The notes beneath the pieces are model-generated. The model worked only from the letters and a program-made list of their open reading frames with translations. It made no database searches and was not told the DNA's origin. A stretch of DNA of 64,000 nucleotides from Microglena sp. YARC (lineage: Eukaryota > Chlorophyta > Chlorophyceae > Chlamydomonadales > Chlamydomonadaceae). The stretch is taken from assembly GCA_022414725.1 (NCBI GenBank), contig CM039464.1, positions 24,623,529 to 24,687,528 on the forward strand, in the 5' to 3' direction. The translations under genes were made by a program, and so were the position numbers. Below are positions 45,251-56,384 of the stretch, piece by piece (positions within the stretch are counted from its first letter, which is position 1; each line of letters opens with the position of its first letter).

Positions 45251-46010
45251 GACAGGTCTCTTTAGCTTAGGAGGCTACCCCTGGACTGTAATATACAATG
45301 AGCCGGCAAATGCATTCACACGTTGATAACGTATACATATGTGCTTGATTGCGTTGCCCTGGCCCACCCAAAATTGAATTGAATTTATTTTTGTATTGAA
45401 AGGATCCGGAAAGGATTGACTTATGTTTTCAGCCAGCTCTGCCTCTCCGGGATGCTCACTGTCTTCCAATTCCAAGACCCGCCGTGTGATGTAATAGATA
45501 TCGTGCCACGCAGCATTTCATGCCAGGTTGATCCTCCCAAACCAACTAACAACACACACCAACTAACACATTAAATACCGGTACCGGTAGAAATATCAAA
45601 ATTATACAAAGTTAGATGTGTCTTCGGATGTTTTACAATATGGCGAACATGATTGCCGCCCCGGGCCCCGAGCTTGAAAAGCAGAACGCCCTACTCTAGC
45701 CTAGGGCGCGCCCTTTCGACTTCGACTTCGACTTCAGTAGCACAGGCAGTACATGCCAGCCTGGATTTTCCCACACGTAAACGCCTCCCTGTCAGTAACC
45801 TCGTTGTCGAACGCCACGTCGACGGAAACCTCACCCCCATGCCCAGCCGGTGCAAAACCCTCAACCAGGGATATGGTGGCGGGCGTTGCATCCGAGAGCC
45901 CCACTCAGGGGAATCACCTGCACCTAATCTTTCATAGCTCCCCGCCTTTCTCGCACCTTTGCCTACAACTTTATTGCGCTTTTTCCCGCCCTCTGCTTCA
46001 ACAACACGTC

Positions 46011-47458
46011 ATGTCTTTCGCTTCCGTCCCATTTCGCGTTCTCGAGTCCTCTGATGCCTGGAGGAAGGCTGTCGTACATGTCGTGCTGTTTGTCCTGTGG
46101 ATTCTGGAGCAGGTTGGCAACTCCTGGATTATGGAGCAAGTTGTTCACTGGCTTGAAGCTACTGAGACCTGGATCAGGATCGCCTGGAATGGCAAAGCCT
46201 TAACAGAGCATTCGTCTCAGGTGCGTGCGAGCATGCGTCCAATGCACGATGGTCGAACGGGCTTGCTCACGATGATCGATACCGCAGCAAAATCATCAGC
46301 GGGGCTGCCCACTCATCTAGAACGGATAGCAAAGCAAGCGTTAGGTTGCTGCGTCCTTGCGTCCTTGAGGAGTGGGGGTGGGGGCATGTGCTGCTTTCCT
46401 CTGACATTCCATATAGCATGGTCAGGTCTTTCACCAGTGCATGGTCATACTGCTTCATGCATGTCTCCTAAAGAACCAACGCATGCCAACCCTGTTCACA
46501 ACTTTACCACGCAGCACATCTCCGACTTCGCAGCATACCAGGCAGAAAGCGCAATCACCAAGAAAGAATTCAACGCCTTCCAGCAATACTGCAAAGCCTA
46601 CGCTCAACACTACCACACTAACAGGTCAGTGTTAGTGCAGGCAGTATCTAGCTTTAGGGCAACACGGGATTAACATCGTACTGAGCATCTATCTTGCTCG
46701 TATCACTAAGTCCTGGTTGTGTTGTCTGCAGACGTAGGGTACTTTCTCATCAGCAGGCGATGGCCTTAAAGATAGTGCCCTACGCGTCCTTGGGTTGATG
46801 CTGAAGCATCATGCAAATGCCATGGTACAGAACCAACCAAGGACTCCATGCAATCGCTGTAGAAGTCTCGAACGGAAGGTTATAAAACACACAAACACAT
46901 GTCCTCAGCGCGTGGCGTCTAGATAAGCTCATGCAAGAGTAGCTCAATGGTGGTGTTAGCTACTAAATTAGATGTCGACCAGGTTGTAGGGGGTTTAGGG
47001 GGACAAGAATGATGCACGGGTCCTATCACATGCCCAAGGGGCTGCCCAAACCGAGGGAAGAAGCCTAAGACAGTGAGCTGTATGTGTACCCTGCAGTGCC
47101 TCAGGCAACCATCCCTCCTTTCCATGATAATCGTGGAAGGGGCATTCTGGTGCCCAAGCAGAACACCCCCTATACATGCATGTAAATGACAAAACAACCG
47201 GAAGACAGGTAAAGGTAACATCTAGCCTCATATTGCTCTGCATGACCAGTGACTTGTTCATATTGTGCCAACATCCACGATCTCCCAACTACACTGCATT
47301 GTCACAGGTCGGCCAATGTTGATGAAAAGCAGGCACGAGAAGAAGCGATGCTGGCAGCAGGACCAAACCCGAGGCCATGGATGGATGACCATGATAATTT
47401 GATCGACATGGGATATATTCGCAATATGGGCTATCCATTGCCAACTTGGCTCCGTTAG
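46011..47458 (+). CDS. Three-exon gene of unknown function, copy C (best copy)
   Basis: Exons 46011-46220, 46515-46624 and 47308-47458 (introns 294 and 683 nt, GT-AG, phases 0 and 2). The product is about 155 residues: MSFASVPFRVLESSDAW, a hydrophobic VVHVVLFVLWILEQV segment that could cross or bind a membrane, acidic/basic helical HISDFAAYQAESAITKKEF, then a C-terminal SANVDEKQAREEAMLAAGP and DMGYIRNMGYPLPTWLR before TAG. Compared with copies A and B the reading frame is kept despite substitutions and a 9-nt in-frame deletion in exon 3, which supports coding. No family recognised. Confidence 0.75.
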
Positions 47459-47849
47459 CCCGCAACTGGGTAAAGCCCAATGGTTTCGACTGCATTGGAA
47501 TACAAATGTCAGCTTTCAGATACACTAGCTAGATTCAGGGTTGGCACAAGGATGGAAAAAGGGAGCTGCCTAGAAGCTGCTGCCCGTAGCCCAAAACAAA
47601 AACAGTGAGCGTGGGTCATACCTACTTTGCAGATTACCGTTGTCCATGGGTACACTTTCATGGCTATTGATTACCATTGTCCATGGATACACTGCCGAAT
47701 TCACCACTCACCCCTGTTGCGTTGGCTACTTCACTGATGAATACTCATCCAATGATGGCATGTCATCAGATGGAGAGGACGTGCACGTGATGTGCCTCAG
47801 GTGTCAGCTCCACTGCATGCCTCCCAATATCAAGAACATGCCGAGTCAA

Positions 47850-48030
47850 CCCTACCAGCCCTACACAGCCATGGCAGTGCCCCACTACCCTTACATATCC
47901 ATGGGAGTGCACCACCCACAGCCACATACACAGCCAGGGAAGGACCCTGCCAGCCCGATACACCCATAGCAGTGCCCCACTACCCTTACATATCCATGGG
48001 AGTGCACCACCCCCACCCACACAGCCATCT
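47850..48030 (+). repeat. Pro/Tyr-encoding minisatellite, copy C
   Basis: About two and a half units. The frame from 47724 reads FTDEYSSNDGMSSDGEDV, then KNMPSQPYQPYTAMAVPHYP, to TAG at 47967-47969. It could be a terminal exon, unproven. Confidence 0.8.
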
Positions 48031-48149
48031 ACACTGCTCCACTAGAGTGCTCATGTACCTCTTGGTGGACTAGCAGACAGCTTTGCATGCATGTTATGTT
48101 GTAAGCCTATTCAGTGAAGGTTGTTGGGTGGTGGAAATATACACATACA

Positions 48150-48345
48150 TGTCAGTCCCCAGGGTATCAGCCACCAGGATATTAGCCACCAGGGTATCAG
48201 CCACCAGGATATTAGCCACCAGGATATTAGCCACCAGGATATTAGCCACCAGGGTATTAGCCACCAGGATATCAGCCATCAGGATTTCAGCCTCAAGGGT
48301 ATCAGCCACCAGGGTATCAGCCACCAGGATATTAGTCACCAAGGA
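48150..48345 (+). repeat. 15-bp VNTR, copy C (about 12 units)
   Basis: CCAGGGTATCAGCCA and CCAGGATATTAGCCA units as in copy B, with a few variants (ATCAGCCATCAGGATTTCAG). Confidence 0.92.
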
Positions 48346-48767
48346 ATATACATGTTGCATATGCGGGGTGGCCCAATTCAACCTACAACGGAAAATAGCG
48401 AATCGACGGGGTCTAGTCTGTATTGCAGCATCACATGTGGTATTGGTTCCCCAGGATGGCTGAAAGGACTTTTCAAGGGCAATAGCTGCTGGCCACACAG
48501 TACCAAAATTCTCAGCATTCAGTTGTAACCCGCTCCAAGCTCCAAGCTCCATGCAGCCTCGGACTGGCAAATTACAAGGGTAGGTTTTACTTGGCATTTG
48601 CATATGATGGAGGCCATTAAAAATTGTGCATGGAGGGATGCTGCAACTTCCTCTGCTTAACACATGGGGAGGCATGCATGTGAGGATGTTGCACATATGT
48701 GTTGCATGGAGGATGTTACACATAACTCTCGCATGGCTGCCAAACTTTCAGTGTGCATTGTGCTGTG

Positions 48768-48974
48768 CAGATTGCAACACACGCAATAAGTGTGCCTGAA
48801 TTCATTGTTTGTCCCTTGCTTCAAAAACTGAATCCAAATCTCCTACCATATACACCAGGACTCCCAGAAGTATGTTCAATTACAGAGCTCCAGCTGAATC
48901 ATCCCCCCATGTACCAAGAAGCAAGCAACGCAGCCCACACAAGCAAGCAACACAGCAACATTGCCAGCCCATGA
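48768..48974 (+). CDS. Possible further exon, copy C
   Basis: Frame ISVPEFIVCPLLQKLN, LLPYTPGLPEVCS, NHPPMYQEASNAAHTS to TGA at 48972-48974, as in copy B. Coding status uncertain. Confidence 0.35.
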   Translation, partial: QIATHAISVPEFIVCPLLQKLNPNLLPYTPGLPEVCSITELQLNHPPMYQEASNAAHTSKQHSNIASP

Positions 48975-49112
48975 GATGGTGTCGGTCACTGAACCTTTTG
49001 GGATTGAGTCCTCAACTCAGATGTTTCCAAGCAGCCCACATGATGCTGCTGCACCAGGGGATAGGGGGTTGAAAGCGCAATTTAGAAGCATGACCAAGAT
49101 AGAAAGCTACTA

Positions 49113-50395
49113 AGCCACACTGTTGAGTGCAATATGAAATCGCATAAGATGCTAGTCCACAGCACTGTTGAGTGCAGAATGGAATGACAATGACTGCTAC
49201 TATGCCACAATCTCAATTGTAGAATGCAATCACATATAGAATGCAATCAAATTGACTGCTTCTACGCCACACTGTTAGCTGCAGAATGCAATCACATAGA
49301 ACGCTACTGCACCACCAGATGAGTGCAGAATGCAATCACATAGAACGCTAGCACACCACACTTTCCAGGGCAGAATACAATGACATTGATCGCTACCACA
49401 CCACAATTTCAATTGTAGAATGCAGGCGTATTGACTGCTGCTACGCCACACTGTTAGGTGCAGAATGCAATCGCAAAGGATGCTAGTACACCACACTGTT
49501 GAGTGCACAATGCTGTGACATTGACTGCTACTACGCCACAATTTCAAGTGTTGAATGCAATCACATTGACTGCTTTTACATAGAATGCTTCTGCACCACT
49601 TTCACATTGACTGCTTTTACATAGAATGCTTCTGCACCACACTGATGAGTGCAGAATGCAGTCGCATAGGATGCTAGTACACCACACTGTTGAGTGCAGA
49701 ATGCTATGACATTGACTGGTACTAGGCCACATTGTTAGGTGCAGAATGCAATCACATAGAATGCTACTGCACCACATTGACGAGTGCAGACTGCAATTGC
49801 ATACGATGCTAGTACACCACACGGTTGAGTGCAGAATGCAATCACATTGACTGCAACTATGCCACACTGTAAGCTGCGGAATGCAATCACATAGAATGCT
49901 ACTGCACCACCAGATGAGTGCAGAATGCAATCGCATAGGATGCTAGCACACCACAATTTCAAGTGTAGAATGCAATCACATTGAACGCTACTACGCCACA
50001 ATTTCAAGTGCAGAATGCAGTCACATAGAATGCTACGACACCATCCCATTGAGTGCAGAATGCAATCACATTGACTGCTTCTACACCACAATTTCAAGTG
50101 TTGAATGCAATCGCATAGAACGCTACTGCACCACACCGATGAGTGCAGAATGCAGTCACATAGAATGTTACGACACCGCACGGTTGAGTGCAGAATTCAA
50201 TCGCATAGGACGCTACTGCACCACACCGATGAGTGCATAATGCAATCACATAGAATGCTACGACACCACACTGTTGAGTGCAGTATACAATTACATAGAG
50301 TGCTCCTACACTGCACTGTTGAGTGCAGAATACAATTACATAGAACGCTACTGCACCACACTGATGAGTGCAGAATGCAATTACACAGCATTGAT
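49113..50395. repeat. ~45-bp satellite, copy C (about 28 units)
   Basis: Same monomer as copies A and B. The 62-bp higher-order units of copy A are absent. Confidence 0.92.
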
Positions 50396-51373
50396 GAACT
50401 GAAGTTGAGCAATCGTTTTACCGATAGACATACTATTGGCTGCCAGAGGACACTTGCTACCTGCTGTGAATTACCATAAGTGTCCATCATGTTAATTGAT
50501 TTAGTTTCTTAATTATTTGATGTTGGGCAAGTCCCTTTAATCTAGTACCCCTTGACTGGAACATGCATTCAATGGGCCCAATTCATCAGTGCCTGTTTTC
50601 GTATTAGCCCCTCCTGAATCAAGATTGGGTAGGTCTCTTTTGCCTAGGAGGCTACCCCTCGACTGGAACATACACAAACAATGAGCCGGCAATTCCACTC
50701 ACACGTTGATAACGTATAAATGTGTGTTTGACTGCGTGGGCCACTCGAAATCGTATCGAATTGATTTGTGTTTTGAAGGGTTGGCATGTTATTTCAGTCA
50801 GCTCTGCCTCTCTGGGCTGCAGACTGTCTTGATGTCTTCCAATTCCACCCCCCCGTGCCACACCGCGTTTCATGCAAAAATGCCAGGTTGTTCCTGCTAA
50901 GCAACAAAAAACACACATTTACGAACACCTCGAAAAGTAAACACCACGGTTAACCCATGAATATACGGTATATGAGTTAAAGCCTGGTAACAGTAACAGA
51001 AACCAGGGAGCAAAATAATGTAATTGTTTTAAGCGTTCCTGGTACTGTTTTTTAATTGCATTGGAGGAGAAATGAAGGTATATCGCTGTTGAAGTGCCTT
51101 GGAGCATACCGGTAGCTTTTATTTTCGGTTACGAGCAGCAGCTTCTAGGCAGTTCCTCTGGCTTGCTACTGGGCCAAGTCTAAAGCAACGTAGTGCATCT
51201 GAAAGCTGACAGATTCATCGCTCCAGTACTGTACTACTGTGTTTGTTTTACAGTCTAGCCGATTAAGGCTTAGCTAAATTGGCTTAATGGACTTGCCCAA
51301 CCGCAATATTGGGAAGGCTGCATACAAAACAAGCACTGGTGAACTGAATCCCCAAGGAATAGTAGAAGACGGA

Positions 51374-51391
51374 GGGGGGGGGGGGGGGGGG
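51374..51391. repeat. Poly-G tract (18)
   Basis: Within a segment absent from copy A. Confidence 0.95.
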
Positions 51392-52123
51392 CAAAAATTA
51401 GAGACAAATATCATTGCCAGTATACGTACATTGATGAATATGTCATGCATATATCCATCATGCCCACTCTTCAACATTTAGCATGTTCTGAAATTTTTCA
51501 AATTCATCATATGGTATCAACATCCGTACAACCGTCTCTATTTATCAGTCCTATTCAAATCTAGTGGCTAGACCTAGTGGCTGGCTTAGGGAGCTGCGTA
51601 GTGTTTGTCCTGGTGGCTGTTAATTACCGGCAATGCACACAATTATTTTACCGTAGGGAGAGGTGGAATAAAAGGGTACGGTATTATTGATCAAATTGCA
51701 TGGCGATTTGAACACCTTGACTTCGAGAGGAGTAGAAAGTGTAAGTATCATCCAATAAGCTACAGTGGTACATCCACAGTTTTGATTGTATACCGTACTA
51801 GAAAATTTCTTGTTTTGCGTAAAATCAAATTCACAATTAAAAACATGTAGATGTTGTGAGAAGCTGCTGCTTTAGCCGAAAAACAAGTTATGACTTGGAG
51901 TGATTGAAGAGGTCTATTAAGTCCTGAAGATTGGATTTGTCAATGGTTTTTCAGCCGACTCTGGGACGCTCATCGTCTTCCAACTCCAAGTCCCGCCGGG
52001 CAATTTACTAGTTAACACCTGGTCAATTGGCTATAGAAGCAGAAAGCATACTAAGCGGAGTGGACATTAGACTTCTAGAGGGGATATTGGGAGTGTAGAC
52101 TGTAGAGAGGAGTTTAGGCTTTG

Positions 52124-52151
52124 TTGCTCGGTCCCTTACGGGACTCAGACC
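52124..52151 (+). repeat. TTGGTCGGCC-family element, 5' tip, interrupted
   Basis: TTGCTCGGTCCCTTACGGGA then CTCAGACC, as at 27472. It resumes after a second CTCAGACC at 57159-57166 with TATGCGATAG, so a 5.0-kb composite has inserted with an 8-bp duplication. Confidence 0.7.
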
Positions 52152-52431
52152 AGAGAGAGGATATTGTTACATACGCAGCAAAATCAATGCCGAGACCGAA
52201 CAGCGCTGGGGCAGCTGGGCAGTTTTATAACAGTGAGGGGTTGGGCAACCTCAGAATCTGGTCCAGGAGGTAACCTCAGTCCCTCACAAAAGCGTACGAA
52301 AAAGCAAATTTAAAAAGCTTAACAAAAAAGGAGAGCGAACTACCAAGGCATAGAGAAAATAGCGAATTAAGTGTACATTGTAGAAGGGCCAAGAGTTGCC
52401 GAGGCCTAATAAGCGAGATTCTACAAGAAGA

Positions 52432-52659
52432 TGTTAATGTAAGATCGTTACAACGGCATAGGCTCGATAGAGGAGAAGATGCTATTAAGCGCGACAGGCG
52501 CAATCATATAGAATAGAGATGTGTACTGCAGGGTCCTGCAGTCACGTGCAGGCCACAGCTAGCCTGAGGCCTGGCGGCAGGCAACACGGTACCAGGAGGA
52601 AAAGGTACCGGTGTGCATTATGCCGACTCAGAGACTGATATATAAATCAGTCAATAACA
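52432..52659 (-). repeat. LTR of element 2 (3' LTR)
   Basis: On the minus strand TGTTATTGACTG...ACATTAACA. Differs from the partner LTR only at GGGTCCTG against GGGTACTG (52532-52539). Confidence 0.95.
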
Positions 52660-53316
52660 TCCCCCCCAATTCAAGGTATTCTTGAGCTCAAGAATTCCTG
52701 GAATTAACTGAGGGGCATAAGAAAATTAAAATATTAAAACTAGGGAGACTTCGAGAATTTCTAGTAGCTGAAAGGGAGAAATCACTTCAGCAGGGGTATT
52801 CAAAGAAATGTCAGTCTTCTGGGGTAGCTGGCTAGGTAAGTGGCACTGCGGGTAGGCTGCAGGCTAAGTAGCAGAAAGGCTGCTGAGAAGGTGCAAGGAA
52901 ACTGCAGGTAAGCTGCAGGCTAGATAGCAGAGAGGCTGCTGAGAAGGTGTAAGGAAACTGCAGGTAGGCTGCAGGCTAGAGCAGATAGGCTGCTATGGGA
53001 AGCTGGGGAAGGAAAGTCCAGGCTTGGTGAAGGCTTGTGAAGATATCCTTGGTTACGAGAAGTTGCATGATTCGAGACTAGAGGATTTGTCATTTATACA
53101 TGATGTCTGGACTAGTCCCCCCATAATTTGGGTGAGCTACATTGGGGAGGCCCTAAATTAAAGCAAAGACATCAAAAGGAGAGACTAGAAGAATTCTAAA
53201 TTCAGAAGGGGTGCTGCCTGTGGAAGTACATGAGGCAGTACAGTAGGCAAGTTATATAAAAAATTCTAGAGTGTTCAAGTCTATCCAAAAGATGAAGAGC
53301 AATGTTGGAAACTGAA

Positions 53317-54675
53317 TTAAGTGCCTGGCTTGCTGGGAAAGCCATCAAGGTCAAGTTGCTGGCAGACCTGGGCAAGGAACTGGTCAAATGACTTGGGAGC
53401 TAGGCTTGGGGGGGTAAGAATGTTGATAAATGTGAAGTCCATGGGGCTCCCGGTCATGCTGAGGTGGTTGACACATAGCACTTTGCCTCCAGGATGTGCA
53501 CAGCTCCTGGGGTCCATGATCATCTTAGGTCTGAATGAGAGTGTGTGAGCATGTGCATTGACCATGGCAGCTTGGAGACAAATGGCCCACTGTAGAGTGG
53601 GTCTGGCTGTGGTAGAAACAGTGGGGTAGGCTTGCACCATTTGCTGGAGTCTGCTGTTGTGCTTGATGATAGGACTGCAGGCATCAGATGGCTCTTTGTG
53701 CATTGACCTGTGTGGGAACTGTTCTCTTTCAGAAGCTAGCAGGGTAGGTAACTTGCTGGTGAATGCTGTGATGAGCTTGGACAGTGGAGGCCTGGGCTTG
53801 ATGTTGAAGGCTGGTGAAGCAGGCCTGCTGTTCAGGTGGTGTAGGGTGCATCCAAAACGTGTGAGACTAAGGCTGGAGTTGTTGGAGAAGTGGATGTTGT
53901 TGACATTCTGATTAACTTCTCCCAGTGGTAGTCCAATGTCTGGTGACCTGTTGACCAGTATCCATTGGTCCCAGGTAGTTGCTGTGTCTAGATCAGATGG
54001 CTTGAGTGGCCCATCCCCATCTATGGGGCCATCATATTCCTCATAGTTTGTCCTGATCTGGTCACTGAGGAGTTCCATCTCTGCTCTGGCTCGTTGCAGG
54101 CCCAGGTTGTCCAGCTGTTGTTGGAGGTCAGGAGTGGTTCCAGGAGGGTCATCTACTCCTAGTCCAGGGTCATCCTGAGGCTTGTGTACCTCTGGATGGA
54201 TGAGCTCTGGCATATCATCACTGTCAGTATCATCAATAGAGTCTTCTTGATTGTCTGCAGTGGAAGGGGAATGGTACTGGCAGATAGGGGGAGGATGGTC
54301 CTGGAGGTCTTGGTCTGCCTCCACATGAGTGGGTGGGTACTGCCCTATCTCAGAATCAGTGTGGGGTGCAGATGGGTCAGAAGTAGAGGGGAAGTCCTGG
54401 AGGTCTTGATCTGCCTCCACATGAGTGGGTGGGTACTGCCCTATCTCAGAATCATTGTGGGGTGCAGATGGAGCAGAAGTAGAGGGGAAGTCCTGGAGGT
54501 CTTGATCTGCCTCCACATGAGTGGGTGGGTACTGCCCTGTCTCAGAATCATTGTGGGGTGCAGATGGATCAGAAGTAGAGGGGAAGTCCTGGAGGTCTTG
54601 ATCAGCTCTACTGGGGGAGGTCTCATGAGTGGGTGGGTACTGCCCTGTCTCAGAGTCAGTGTGAGTTGATGGAGG
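53317..54675 (-). CDS. Element 2: acidic repeats and C-terminal domain of unknown function
   Basis: Continuous in frame after the TAG at 54676-54678. Starts with three to four copies of an acidic repeat (DSEIGQYPPTHVEADQDLQD), then PELIHPEVHK, ELLSDQIRTNYEEYDGPIDG, NVNNIHFSNNSSLSL, QMVQAYPTVSTTARPTLQWA, FRPKMIMDPRSCAHPGGKVL and C-terminus LDGFPSKPGT before TAA. The last ~270 residues match element 1 closely and end at the same residue. It occupies the place of integrase/RT. Not recognised; perhaps a structural or RNA-binding extension (inference). Confidence 0.8.
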   Translation of the reverse strand, partial: PPSTHTDSETGQYPPTHETSPSRADQDLQDFPSTSDPSAPHNDSETGQYPPTHVEADQDLQDFPSTSAPSAPHNDSEIGQYPPTHVEADQDLQDFPSTSDPSAPHTDSEIGQYPPTHVEADQDLQDHPPPICQYHSPSTADNQEDSIDDTDSDDMPELIHPEVHKPQDDPGLGVDDPPGTTPDLQQQLDNLGLQRARAEMELLSDQIRTNYEEYDGPIDGDGPLKPSDLDTATTWDQWILVNRSPDIGLPLGEVNQNVNNIHFSNNSSLSLTRFGCTLHHLNSRPASPAFNIKPRPPLSKLITAFTSKLPTLLASEREQFPHRSMHKEPSDACSPIIKHNSRLQQMVQAYPTVSTTARPTLQWAICLQAAMVNAHAHTLSFRPKMIMDPRSCAHPGGKVLCVNHLSMTGSPMDFTFINILTPPSLAPKSFDQFLAQVCQQLDLDGFPSKPGT

Positions 54676-55167
54676 CTAGGTAAACATCATGATGTAGGCA
54701 ATGGTAGGGTCCACAGGGATAGAGGGATTACTGGCAGGGGCTGGTGAAGTTTGGGTAAGGTAGAATCCATGCCTTTTGGGGCATGAGAGGAGCAGTTTGG
54801 TACCAGATGGTCTTGGGATGGAGAGTGTGGCTTGAGTCTTGGACAGGTGAACTTGGAGGTCTGGGCACAGGCTGGTGGCTGCATGAATGCTAATGATGTT
54901 GGGCATGTTGCAGTCAGCAAGAAGTACATTGTTCAGGATGATCAGAGTCCTGCCATGGCCTTTGATCTTGGCCTTCCCTATCTGCTTGCAGAGGATAGGT
55001 GGAGAGTCTTGATCTGCCAGCTGCAGCCTAATAGGCTGTTGGAGGTCCTGAATGTCATGCAGATGGGAGATGTTACTTGTTGCATGAGAGTGCGGTGTGC
55101 TGCAGTATCTATGATCCATTCTGTCTGCAGTGCTGCCTGGAAAACTTCTCCATCTTCTATTGTGCAT
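54676..55167 (-). pseudogene. Element 2: protease-like region after frameshift
   Basis: HSHATSNISHLHDIQDLQQPIR and LLLSCPKRHGFYLTQ continue the protease/pre-integrase sequence of element 1 after a one-base shift near 55090. It ends at TAG 54676-54678, where element 1 has AAA (Lys). Confidence 0.75.
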
Positions 55168-56384
55168 TCATCATCAGCACTTATTTGTCCAAAGAATGCT
55201 GTATTAGCCAGGGGGTCAGGTGGCAAGGCAAATGAAACAGACTTGCCTCTGGTTGGTGTAGCAAATCTCATGGGCTGGAGGTTGTCCTCATCCAGTGCCA
55301 GGGACAGGAAGTTGTGTTCTTCACCCTCACTGTCAGAGTTGGAGGTGGACTGATCACAATCAGCAACGTGGGCATGGCGTCCCCTGCTTGGGTATCTTCT
55401 TAGACGCCTCCTGTCACTGGTCGTCTTGGGGGTCTTCTTGTCATCAGGGTCCTTGTCATCTCCTGATCTGTTCTTGGGAGGTGACTTAGATCCATGGTCA
55501 GCTTCATCTGAGTCAGCTGGCCTGAAAGACAGGTCAGTGTCCTCACTGGTGCAGTCTCTGGAGCTATGGCCTAGTCCCCCACAGTTCCAGCAGATCATCT
55601 TCTTGTAGGAGATGGTCCTGTCTCTGAATGGGAGGTGCTTGCTGTTGAAGGGCTTCCTGGCCCTGTAAGCTGCAGCTGCCATCTCAGCCTCTTCAGGGGA
55701 TGGTGCAGGGTCAACTTGCTTCACTAAGCACCAGTTGAAGAGGGCACTTTGGAGCATAGAGAAGGTGGTGACAGCAGTGGGGTTGAACTGATTGATGTAA
55801 CCATCATATTCAGAGCGGGAGTTCAGTCCCTTGACAATGAGGTTCAGGAAGGTGCTGGTAGAGACGATGTGGGTGCCTTGTATCTTGGGGATCTGGGAGT
55901 ACAGATCAGCTGCCCTAGAGAGGTAAGTCTGCAGGGATTCAGTGGAGGTCATACGTAATCCCATTATGGCAGTCAGGGTGGTATGCTCTAGCCTGCTGCC
56001 TTCCTCAGAGTACAGGGCATCTAGAAACCTGAAGGCTCTAGTGGCCATATCTGTGTTAGCATGAATGGCCTGCTGAATGGGATCTGATACATGATCTATG
56101 ATGATCTTAAAGGCCTTGTTGTTCTTCCAGGTGGAGATCCTGGTGGGGACACCAATCCTAGGGGCAGCCGGAACAGCCGGATCAGCAGCCGCAACAGGAG
56201 GGTAAGTGATATCATCAGCAGGGCAACCATCAGAGTCAGCAGGCTCGCCAGCGACCACCGCTTGTTGGCAGTCGAAAGCAATGGCAATGGTATCCCTATC
56301 TGATTTGAGGGCGAGGAATATATTCTGCCTGGCGCAGCGCCAGTTGTAGTGGTTGTTCCCGGTGAATATACGGGGAGGTTGCAT
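54978..56384 (-). CDS. Element 2: Gag and start of protease-like domain
   Basis: 468 residues. IFTGNNHYNWRCARQNIFLA, LQTYLSRAADLYSQIPKIQG and FLNLIVKGLNSRSEYDGYIN (copia-type Gag), CCHC knuckle CWNCGGLGHSSRDC, a Lys/Asp/Ser-rich linker, then WIIDTAAH (protease loop with Ala for Gly). The true frame is lost shortly after at a one-base shift. Unlike element 1, Gag and protease are in one frame, which is probably the ancestral state. Confidence 0.88.
   Translation of the reverse strand: MQPPRIFTGNNHYNWRCARQNIFLALKSDRDTIAIAFDCQQAVVAGEPADSDGCPADDITYPPVAAADPAVPAAPRIGVPTRISTWKNNKAFKIIIDHVSDPIQQAIHANTDMATRAFRFLDALYSEEGSRLEHTTLTAIMGLRMTSTESLQTYLSRAADLYSQIPKIQGTHIVSTSTFLNLIVKGLNSRSEYDGYINQFNPTAVTTFSMLQSALFNWCLVKQVDPAPSPEEAEMAAAAYRARKPFNSKHLPFRDRTISYKKMICWNCGGLGHSSRDCTSEDTDLSFRPADSDEADHGSKSPPKNRSGDDKDPDDKKTPKTTSDRRRLRRYPSRGRHAHVADCDQSTSNSDSEGEEHNFLSLALDEDNLQPMRFATPTRGKSVSFALPPDPLANTAFFGQISADDECTIEDGEVFQAALQTEWIIDTAAHRTLMQQVTSPICMTFRTSNSLLGCSWQIKTLHLSSASR

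Larger units (their letters stand above)
39905..45545. repeat. Segmental duplication copy B
   Basis: Same order of elements as copies A and C but shorter; starts at TTCGACTTCGACTTCAGTAG, shared with copy C at 45716. Copy-specific insertions: a TACA microsatellite block (40873-41176), MITE 2 (44347-44936) and a hAT-like MITE (45057-45250). Confidence 0.9.
45716..52150. repeat. Segmental duplication copy C
   Basis: Collinear with copies A and B; carries the least interrupted gene copy. Its 3' block (50400-52123) matches 26396-27471, with two extra segments (about 51360-51545 and 51675-51908), the first holding a G18 run. Confidence 0.9.
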
